Assembly: GCA_030625465.1 (NCBI GenBank)
Contig: DAOUQS010000044.1
Span: forward strand, 1-10,652
Direction: 5' to 3'
Source of the DNA: Amylibacter sp.
GTDB taxonomy: Bacteria > Pseudomonadota > Alphaproteobacteria > Rhodobacterales > Rhodobacteraceae
DNA length: 10,652 nucleotides
Shown: one piece after another, positions 5,197-10,652 of the stretch
How positions within the stretch are numbered: the first letter of the stretch is position 1
Layout: each line of letters starts with the position of its first letter
Notes under the pieces: model-generated
The model's input: the letters and a program-made list of their open reading frames with translations, nothing else
Databases searched by the model: none
Told to the model about the DNA's origin: nothing
Program-made: the position numbers and the translations under genes

Positions 5197-7983
5197 TTAT
5201 GAAAGCTTGCCGTGGCAATGTTTGAACTTGCTGCCTGACCCGCAAGGGCAGGTATCGTTGCGCGTCGGGTTGCCCCATGTCGCCTGATTATTTTCGTCAA
5301 ACCCGTTACTGGCAGCAGAGGCTGGTGCCGTACCGTCCGCTTGCATTTGTGCCTGCATTTGCAACTGTTCTTCTTCGGTTAGCATGCGAATGCGGGACAA
5401 CTGTTTCGTGACATCTGCACGCAAACCGTTCAGTAGTTTTTCGAAAAGTTCAAAACCTTCGGTTTTATATTCATTCAACGGATCGCGCTGGGCGTAACCG
5501 CGAAAGCCCACGACAGATCTAAGGTGTTCCAGCGTTACAAGATGTTCACGCCACTTCCCGTCAATCGTCTGCAAAAGCAGCTGCTTTTCGATGCTGCGCA
5601 TATTTTCCGGCCCGAACTGCTGCTCTTTTTCAGCAGCAAAGGCATCGCCCGCTTTATATACATGTTCGCGGATATGTTCGTCATCAATACCTTCTTCGGC
5701 GGCCCAGTCTTTAACCGGAAGCGCCATACCAAGCGATTCTTGCACGTTGGTATCCAGCCCGGCTATATCCCATTGTTCGGGGTATGATTTATCTGGGATC
5801 GCTTCATCAACGATGTCATCAATAACCTGATCGCGCATATCCTTGACCACATCCGATAAATCATCACCTTCCATGATTTCACGGCGTTGTCCGAAAATTG
5901 CTTTACGTTGATCGTTCATTACATCATCGAATTTCAGCAATTGTTTGCGAATATCAAAGTTGCGACCCTCTACCTTGGCCTGCGCACGTTCCAGAGATTT
6001 GTTGACCCATGGGTGAACGATACTTTCGCCCTCTTCCATGCCCAGCGTGCTAAGCACTTTTTCCAGACGCTCAGAGCCAAAGATACGCATCAGATCATCT
6101 TCTAGCGATAGGAAAAAGGAAGACCGGCCAGGATCGCCCTGACGGCCTGACCGTCCGCGTAGCTGGTTGTCGATACGGCGACTTTCATGGCGTTCCGTTG
6201 CCAGAACATACAATCCGCCCGCAGTCAGAACCTTTTCTTTGTCGATCGTGATTTCTTTTTCAAGCTCTGCCGTGATTTTCGCTTCATCGGCGTTTTCGCC
6301 TGCGTCATCCAATGCTTTTGAAAGGCGCATACCAAAGTTACCGCCCAGCTGAATATCGGTTCCGCGGCCTGCCATATTCGTGGCAATGGTGACCGCACCC
6401 GATGTGCCTGCATCTGCGACAATAGAGGCTTCTTGTTCATGGAAGCGTGCGTTCAGAACATTGTGCGGCACGCTGCCTTCGGCCTGAACCAAAGTTTCAA
6501 TTTGTACCGCTTTTTCAATTTCCACCTGCTTGTCGGCATCTTTTTTCAAGCCTTCCGCCCGCTTGCGGATGCCGGCGGAAACGCCGTTCAAATATTCCTT
6601 GTTTTTCAGAAGGTCCGATAGCATTTCAGATTTTTCAATAGAGGTTGTGCCCACTAAAACAGGCTGCCCCTTGATGTGTGACAGTGCAATTTCCGCAATG
6701 ACGGCCTGATATTTTTCAACCGCTGTACGGTAAATCGCGTCATGTTCATCAAGTCGCAGGATCGGCTTGTTGGTTGGAATTTCAACAACACCCAGCCCAT
6801 AAATTTCAGCAAACTCTTCGGCTTCTGTCAAAGCGGTCCCGGTCATGCCGGCCAGCTTTTCGTAAAGGCGGAAATAGTTCTGAAACGTCACGGATGCCAA
6901 AGTGACGTTTTCCGGTTGAATGGTTACGCCCTCTTTGGCCTCAATCGCCTGGTGCAGCCCTTCAGACAAACGGCGACCTTTCATCATGCGACCGGTGAAT
7001 TCATCGATCAACATTACTTCACCGTCGCGAACGATGTAGTCTTTTTCGCGGGTAAACAGCAGATGCGCGCGCAATGCCTGATTTACGTGGTGTACCAGTG
7101 AGGTGCTTTCAGGGTCATAAAGCGACGCGCCTTCCTCTAGCAGCTCCAATTCAAGGAACCGCTTCTCAACAAAATCATTACCTTCATCGGTAAGATGAAC
7201 ACTGCGGCTTTTTTCATCCAGTTCGTAATGTTCCGGCGCCAGTTCCGGGATCAACTTGTCGATGCTGGTATAAAGTTCTGAACGGTCGTCCGCAGGGCCG
7301 GAAATAATCAACGGGGTTCTAGCCTCATCGATCAGGATCGAATCGACCTCATCAACAATTGCGAAATAGTGATCGCGCTGGGCAACCTGGGCAATATCGC
7401 TTTGCATGTTGTCGCGTAAATAATCGAAACCCAGTTCGTTATTCGTCGCGTATGCAATATCGGCGCGGTATGCTTCCAGCTTGGCGGCAGGATCCATATC
7501 GGGGACAATGACGCCTGTCGTCAGGCCAAGGAATTCATAAACCTGTGACATCCATTCGGCGTCACGGCGTGCCAGATAATCGTTTACGGTAACAACATGA
7601 ACGCCGCGCCCTGTTAAGGCATTTAGATATGCGGGAAAGGTGGCAACCAGTGTTTTGCCTTCACCGGTTTTCATTTCAGAGATGTAACCCTGATGCAGGA
7701 AAATGCCGCCGACAAGCTGCACATCAAAGGCGCGAAGGCCCAAAGCGCGTTTGGCGGCTTCGCGTGCGTTCGCGAATGCTTCCGGCAAAAGATCGTCCAG
7801 CGTTTCACCATTTTTCAGGCGCGCCTTGAACTCTTCGGTTTTACCCTTAATCTGATCATCGCTTAAGCCTTGGAATTCTGGTTCCAAAGCATTGATTTTA
7901 CCAACCAAAGGCTGAACAGCCTTGATTTTGCGATCATTCGGTGAGCCAAAAACTTTTTTGACTATTGTATTCATGCCCAGCAT
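5197..7983 (-). CDS. secA: Preprotein translocase ATPase SecA
   Basis: SecA is the motor that threads unfolded precursors through SecYEG. The 928-residue product is complete. NBD1 holds the Walker A motif MKTGEGKT at 104-111 and Walker B with D211/E212, followed by ARTPLIISG. The preprotein cross-linking domain spans about 226-375. NBD2 carries [14 protein letters not shown] and the arginine-finger motif [10 protein letters not shown] at 610-619. The helical scaffold includes [14 protein letters not shown] at 810-823. The C-terminal SEC-C zinc motif is CPC-x8-CH (C912, C914, C923, H924), the tail associated with SecB and lipid contact. The start at 7983 is favoured by GGAG five bases upstream; a second ATG is at residue 4. 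A lysine/glutamate-rich stretch at about 461-503 looks longer than in the SecA proteins I recall. Transcription diverges from the parvulin gene, and a stem-loop follows the stop. Confidence 0.98.
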   Translation of the reverse strand: MLGMNTIVKKVFGSPNDRKIKAVQPLVGKINALEPEFQGLSDDQIKGKTEEFKARLKNGETLDDLLPEAFANAREAAKRALGLRAFDVQLVGGIFLHQGYISEMKTGEGKTLVATFPAYLNALTGRGVHVVTVNDYLARRDAEWMSQVYEFLGLTTGVIVPDMDPAAKLEAYRADIAYATNNELGFDYLRDNMQSDIAQVAQRDHYFAIVDEVDSILIDEARTPLIISGPADDRSELYTSIDKLIPELAPEHYELDEKSRSVHLTDEGNDFVEKRFLELELLEEGASLYDPESTSLVHHVNQALRAHLLFTREKDYIVRDGEVMLIDEFTGRMMKGRRLSEGLHQAIEAKEGVTIQPENVTLASVTFQNYFRLYEKLAGMTGTALTEAEEFAEIYGLGVVEIPTNKPILRLDEHDAIYRTAVEKYQAVIAEIALSHIKGQPVLVGTTSIEKSEMLSDLLKNKEYLNGVSAGIRKRAEGLKKDADKQVEIEKAVQIETLVQAEGSVPHNVLNARFHEQEASIVADAGTSGAVTIATNMAGRGTDIQLGGNFGMRLSKALDDAGENADEAKITAELEKEITIDKEKVLTAGGLYVLATERHESRRIDNQLRGRSGRQGDPGRSSFFLSLEDDLMRIFGSERLEKVLSTLGMEEGESIVHPWVNKSLERAQAKVEGRNFDIRKQLLKFDDVMNDQRKAIFGQRREIMEGDDLSDVVKDMRDQVIDDIVDEAIPDKSYPEQWDIAGLDTNVQESLGMALPVKDWAAEEGIDDEHIREHVYKAGDAFAAEKEQQFGPENMRSIEKQLLLQTIDGKWREHLVTLEHLRSVVGFRGYAQRDPLNEYKTEGFELFEKLLNGLRADVTKQLSRIRMLTEEEQLQMQAQMQADGTAPASAASNGFDENNQATWGNPTRNDTCPCGSGSKFKHCHGKLS

Positions 7984-7988
7984 GATGT

Positions 7989-7992
7989 CTCC
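7989..7992 (-). promoter_or_regulatory. secA Shine-Dalgarno site
   Basis: GGAG lies five bases upstream of the ATG at 7983, which supports that start over the nearby ATG at residue 4. The overlapping ACGG (7994-7991) could pair with the left arm of the upstream leader hairpin, so access to this site may be conditional. Confidence 0.65.
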
Positions 7993-8004
7993 GTCTATTC
8001 AAAA

Positions 8005-8020
8005 GCCGTGAAATTACGGC
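8005..8020 (-). promoter_or_regulatory. Stem-loop in the secA leader, followed by UUUU
   Basis: In the minus-strand transcript GCCGU and ACGGC form a five-base-pair stem around the six-base loop AAUUUC, then UUUU, ending 12 bases before the secA ribosome site's GGAG. The left arm can alternatively pair four bases with ACGG overlapping that site. This could be a weak attenuator or translational switch; the stem is short and chance is possible. Confidence 0.3.
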
Positions 8021-8134
8021 ATATTTAGCGTGAATTCGTAATTACTTATGGTCCGATAGCTTGTCGGCCCCGTATTGAAAGCCTAAGAAGAAGCAAGCTG
8101 AATAGCACCAAATAAATCACGCCAGTTAAAGGCA

Positions 8135-8160
8135 TGTAAGCGGGTGTAAAGTCAGTGTCA
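8135..8160 (+). promoter_or_regulatory. Three helically phased TGTAA/TGTCA direct repeats, OmpR-family-like
   Basis: TGTAA at 8135, TGTAA at 8145 and TGTCA at 8156 are spaced ten and eleven bases apart, about one DNA turn. GTAAG-N5-GTAAA at 8136-8150 differs by one base from the E. coli CpxR consensus GTAAA-N5-GTAAA. It lies about 85 bp before the parvulin start, a sensible place for an activator of an envelope-folding gene. The cognate regulator is not in the window. Confidence 0.3.
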
Positions 8161-8233
8161 ACTTTGGTGCTGGTAATGACCCATACTATTTTCGAATGGT
8201 GTGGTGTTTTTAAGAAATAAATGGAGATTATAA

Positions 8234-9079
8234 ATGGGCTTTTCCCGCCGCATAATTACAATAGCAACCGCTGCATTGGTGCTTTCAACGCCTGTGTTTG
8301 CACAAGAAACACCGACAAAAGAAACTGTTATCGTTGTGGTGAACGGCACCGATATTACGTTGGGCCATGTTCTATCTTTGGCAAGCCGTTTGCCGGACAA
8401 GTTTTTAGGCGTTCCTGACAAGGATCTTTTTGCAGGCATCGTGGACCAGCTTATACAACAGGAATTGTTAAGTGGTTTAATAACAGAAGAGCCTGAAGAA
8501 CTAAAGTTGGCGATTGAAAACGAATACCGTGCGCTTGTCGCGGATGAAGCGATACAAGGCATCTATGCCACAGCGCTAAGCGAAGAAGCCATTCAAGAGC
8601 GTTACAAGACACTTTATCAAGATGTCGAAACCACACAGGAATATAGTGTGCGCCACATTTTGGTTGAAACAGAGGCAGAGGCAAAAGAGATTGGCACGCT
8701 ATTGGCCGATGGCGGCGATTTTGCACAATTGGCAAAAGATAAATCAACCGGCCCGACCAGCGTGCGGGGCGGCGATTTAGGCTGGGTTGGCCTGGGATTG
8801 CTTGTTCCTGAATTTGAAGCGGCCATGGTTCAAATGAAACCGGACGAGGTTTCGGGGCCGGTTAAAACACAATTCGGCTGGCATGTTATAAAACTTGTCA
8901 ATGTGCGCGACAAAGCAGCACCAGAGTTGGCTGTTGTTTTAAGCGAGATTGAAGAGGCGCTTAAGGCCGCAGCGCTGGATCAAAAAATCGCACAGCTTGA
9001 ATCGTCAGAGAATATCGTACGGAACGCGCAAGAGATTGATCCGTCTTATGTTAAAAAATTCGAGCTTTTAAAAGATTAA
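8234..9079 (+). CDS. Periplasmic parvulin-type peptidyl-prolyl cis-trans isomerase (PpiC/SurA-like)
   Basis: The 281-residue product begins with a signal peptide: two arginines, a hydrophobic core at about 8-18, and VFA before Q24, so it should be released into the periplasm. Residues about 30-130 form a helical chaperone-like region with VVVNGTDITLGHV, typical of parvulin precursors such as SurA and PrsA. The isomerase domain covers about 136-226: YSVRHILVETEAEA with H141, then DKSTGPTSVRGGDLGWVG, FEAAM, and FGWHVIKL with H217. A charged helical tail follows. It should catalyse proline isomerisation while proteins emerging from Sec fold, which makes its divergent placement beside secA meaningful. 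GGAG lies seven bases before the ATG. The next gene, argJ, starts 15 bp after the stop, so co-transcription is likely. I do not assign a specific symbol, because alphaproteobacterial members carry several names. Confidence 0.92.
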   Translation: MGFSRRIITIATAALVLSTPVFAQETPTKETVIVVVNGTDITLGHVLSLASRLPDKFLGVPDKDLFAGIVDQLIQQELLSGLITEEPEELKLAIENEYRALVADEAIQGIYATALSEEAIQERYKTLYQDVETTQEYSVRHILVETEAEAKEIGTLLADGGDFAQLAKDKSTGPTSVRGGDLGWVGLGLLVPEFEAAMVQMKPDEVSGPVKTQFGWHVIKLVNVRDKAAPELAVVLSEIEEALKAAALDQKIAQLESSENIVRNAQEIDPSYVKKFELLKD

Positions 9080-9094
9080 GACCAAGGTGGAACA

Positions 9095-10429
9095 ATGGGC
9101 GCTAGTAAAGACAAGATCAAAAAGCTGAAAAAGAAGCTTTCCAAGCTGAAAAAGAAACTGAAGCTGGTTAGTGCTGCGGCTAGCGTGCCTGCGGTTTCAC
9201 CGCTTGCGCCTAAAGGCGGGTTTCCCGACCTGCCAACCATAGACGGGGTTTCGTTTGCTGCCGGGCAAGCGGGTATTAAATATCCCGGGCGTGATGATGT
9301 AATGTTGGTGAAAATAGCCGCGAACAGTTCCGTGGCGGGTGTTTTCACAAAATCGGCAACCCGGGCCGCACCTGTGCTGGATTGTCAGGACAAGATGAAA
9401 GCTGCGCTGCCAAAGGATAAGCCGTTTGCGATATTGGTGAATTCCGGCAATGCGAATGCATTTACAGGGGCAAAGGGCGCAAGTTCTGTTGCCGCGATTT
9501 GCAAAATGGTGGCGAAGCGGCTTGGAACCAGCCCTGATTGTGTTTTTACCGCATCTACCGGCGTTATTGGCGAACCTTTGCCGCATGATCGCATTATTGC
9601 GCAGATTGACGATTTAAGCGCGCGCCTGTCGCCAGAAAATGCACAAGCTGCGGCGCGTGCAATAATGACGACAGATACATTTGCCAAAGGCGCATGTGCC
9701 ACCGTGAATATAGGTGGTAAAACTGTTCGGATTGCAGGCTTTGCCAAAGGCTCTGGTATGATCGCGCCGGACATGGCGACAATGCTGGTTTATATATTTA
9801 CCGATGCGGCAATCGTGCAATCCACGTTACAAACTATGCTTTCAACGCTTAATGAGCGGTCATTTAATGCGATAACGGTCGATAGCGATACATCGACATC
9901 CGATAGTCTGATGCTGGTGGCAACGGGCAAAAGCGGCGCGCCGATGATTGATGATGTTGCAAGTCCGGAAGGCAAAAGTTTTGCGACGGCCTTAGGCAAG
10001 GTTATGCTGGAGCTATCACACTTGGTCGTAAAAGACGGTGAAGGCGCCACTAAGTTTGTCGAGGTTAATGTTACGGGGGCGGCTTCAGATAAATCAGCCC
10101 GTACAATCGCATTGGCAATTGCAAACTCGCCATTGGTGAAAACCGCCCTTGCCGGTGAGGACCCGAACTGGGGTCGCGTTGTCATGGCGGTTGGCAAGTC
10201 AAGCGAGCCTGCGAACCGGGACAAGCTATCTATTTTGTTCGGGGATATACTGGTGGCTGAAAACGGCTGGGTTGCTGATAGTTATGCCGAAGAAATGGGC
10301 GTGGATTATATGAAGAATGCCGAACTTTCCATTACGGTGGACGTTGGCATTGATCAGGGCTGTGCCACGGTCTGGACCTGTGACCTGACGCATCAATACA
10401 TTACAATCAACGCGGATTACCGTTCATGA
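9095..10429 (+). CDS. argJ: Bifunctional ornithine acetyltransferase / N-acetylglutamate synthase ArgJ
   Basis: ArgJ transfers the acetyl group of N-acetylornithine to glutamate, recycling it in arginine synthesis; many members can also use acetyl-CoA. The catalytic core is full length. The self-cleavage site is in KGSGMIAPDMATML at 218-231, with T229 as the nucleophile after A228, giving alpha and beta chains. Other conserved stretches are ILVNSGNANAFTG at 113-125, STGVIGEPLP at 154-163, DSDTSTSDS, EDPNWGRV at 355-362 and the terminal DYRS. A strong AAGGTGG precedes the ATG by four bases. The odd part is the first 25 or so residues: a lysine-rich leader with a leucine heptad before the normal ArgJ start near VSPLAP, built from a 21-bp tandem repeat. 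It follows the parvulin gene and overlaps mutT by four bases. Confidence 0.97.
   Translation: MGASKDKIKKLKKKLSKLKKKLKLVSAAASVPAVSPLAPKGGFPDLPTIDGVSFAAGQAGIKYPGRDDVMLVKIAANSSVAGVFTKSATRAAPVLDCQDKMKAALPKDKPFAILVNSGNANAFTGAKGASSVAAICKMVAKRLGTSPDCVFTASTGVIGEPLPHDRIIAQIDDLSARLSPENAQAAARAIMTTDTFAKGACATVNIGGKTVRIAGFAKGSGMIAPDMATMLVYIFTDAAIVQSTLQTMLSTLNERSFNAITVDSDTSTSDSLMLVATGKSGAPMIDDVASPEGKSFATALGKVMLELSHLVVKDGEGATKFVEVNVTGAASDKSARTIALAIANSPLVKTALAGEDPNWGRVVMAVGKSSEPANRDKLSILFGDILVAENGWVADSYAEEMGVDYMKNAELSITVDVGIDQGCATVWTCDLTHQYITINADYRS
9122..9163 (+). repeat. 21-bp tandem repeat encoding a Lys/Leu heptad in the ArgJ N-terminus
   Basis: AAGCTGAAAAAGAA occurs at 9122-9135 and again at 9143-9156, a period of 21 bp or seven codons. 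The units encode KLKKKLS and KLKKKLK (residues 10-16 and 17-23), placing hydrophobic residues at 8, 11, 15, 18, 22 and 25 with 3-4 spacing. Confidence 0.8.
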
Positions 10430-10652
10430 AAATGGTTCTGGTTGCCGCTGTTGCATTAATTGATGTAGATGGGCGCGTTTTGCTGGCCCAACGGCCCGAA
10501 GGTAAGCCCATGGCTGGTCTGTGGGAATTCCCCGGGGGGAAGATAGAGGCAGGCGAAACGCCAGAGGTCGCCCTGATCCGCGAGCTACACGAAGAGCTGG
10601 GCATCGAGACATGGGGCAGTTGTTTGGCGCCCTTAACCTTTGCAAGCCACAG
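10426..10652 (+). CDS. mutT: MutT-type Nudix hydrolase (8-oxo-dGTP diphosphatase), partial
   Basis: Only the first 75 codons are present; the window ends inside the gene. The start ATG overlaps the argJ stop as ATGA, indicating translational coupling. The Nudix box is complete: G38, E44, then RELHEELGI at 52-60, matching Gx5Ex7REUxEExGU. The preceding AQRPEGKPMAGLWEFPGGK is the classic MutT lead-in. Such enzymes hydrolyse 8-oxo-dGTP to the monophosphate and so limit A:T to C:G transversions. The argJ-mutT order and the segment SCLAPLTFASH resemble Rhodobacterales homologues as I recall them. Because the C-terminal half is missing, substrate choice among Nudix enzymes cannot be confirmed and a closely related dNTP pyrophosphatase remains possible. 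Confidence 0.92.
   Translation, partial: MKMVLVAAVALIDVDGRVLLAQRPEGKPMAGLWEFPGGKIEAGETPEVALIRELHEELGIETWGSCLAPLTFASH

Larger units (their letters stand above)
7984..8233. promoter_or_regulatory. Divergent regulatory gap between secA and the parvulin operon
   Basis: These 250 bp must carry the promoters for both directions. I find no convincing gene; the longest start-to-stop frame of interest is a 14-codon one at 8176-8220 with a poor ribosome site. Visible elements are the secA leader hairpin (8005-8020) and the phased TGTAA-like repeats (8135-8160). A possible parvulin -10 is TACTAT at 8184-8189, with no good -35, as would suit an activator-dependent promoter. I could not assign a secA promoter with confidence. 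Confidence 0.5.

Noticed and set aside
8053..8067. CCGA...TCGG inverted repeat in the divergent gap, considered as an operator or terminator.
   Set aside because: Only four Watson-Crick pairs with no T-run; too weak to report.
8176..8220. A 14-codon frame (MTHTIFEWCGVFKK) ending just before the parvulin ribosome site, considered as a leader peptide.
   Set aside because: The upstream ribosome site is poor, there is no arrest-like or regulatory codon pattern, and such a frame is expected by chance.
9790..10224. Open frames antisense to argJ, including one of 144 codons.
   Set aside because: argJ is certain on the + strand, and the antisense products have no recognisable features.

Overview
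The window looks like core chromosome from an alphaproteobacterium, most likely Rhodobacterales or a close relative. This rests on three things recalled rather than searched: the Map, RadC, SecA, ArgJ and MutT proteins read like the Rhodobacterales versions; the linkages sfsA-map-radC and secA / parvulin / argJ / mutT are familiar there; and the pair of envelope proteins in the middle resembles a pair I know from that order. Base composition is roughly balanced (estimated by eye). I see no insertion sequence, phage gene, CRISPR array, tRNA or rRNA.

Layout. Positions 29-2411 (+) hold sfsA, map (TTG start) and radC, closely spaced and probably co-transcribed. Positions 2408-4982 (-) hold two overlapping or abutting genes. 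The upstream one encodes a 352-residue protein with an N-terminal membrane anchor. The downstream one encodes an exported protein combining a PstS-like substrate-binding domain with a C-terminal OmpA-like domain. radC and the latter gene meet tail to tail and share the four bases TTAA of their stop codons. A 214-bp gap with several hairpins, including a likely secA terminator, separates the pair from secA (5197-7983, -). A 250-bp divergent regulatory gap then separates secA from a + strand operon: a periplasmic parvulin-type peptidyl-prolyl isomerase, argJ, and mutT, which is cut by the window end. argJ and mutT overlap by an ATGA.

How the genes relate. Several deal with the cell envelope: SecA drives proteins through SecYEG, the parvulin folds them in the periplasm, and the two-gene minus-strand pair places a ligand-binding/OmpA-like protein beside a membrane-anchored partner. 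Map trims the N-terminal methionine of cytosolic proteins. ArgJ serves arginine synthesis, MutT cleans the nucleotide pool, SfsA is a nuclease-fold protein, and RadC is a JAB/MPN+ protein of unsettled role.

Most of the window is ordinary housekeeping. The points worth a second look are the binding-protein/OmpA pair (with a missing peptidoglycan-contact arginine), a lysine/leucine heptad-repeat extension on ArgJ, an insertion in the SecA motor, a hairpin just upstream of the secA ribosome binding site, and helically phased TGTAA repeats upstream of the parvulin gene.
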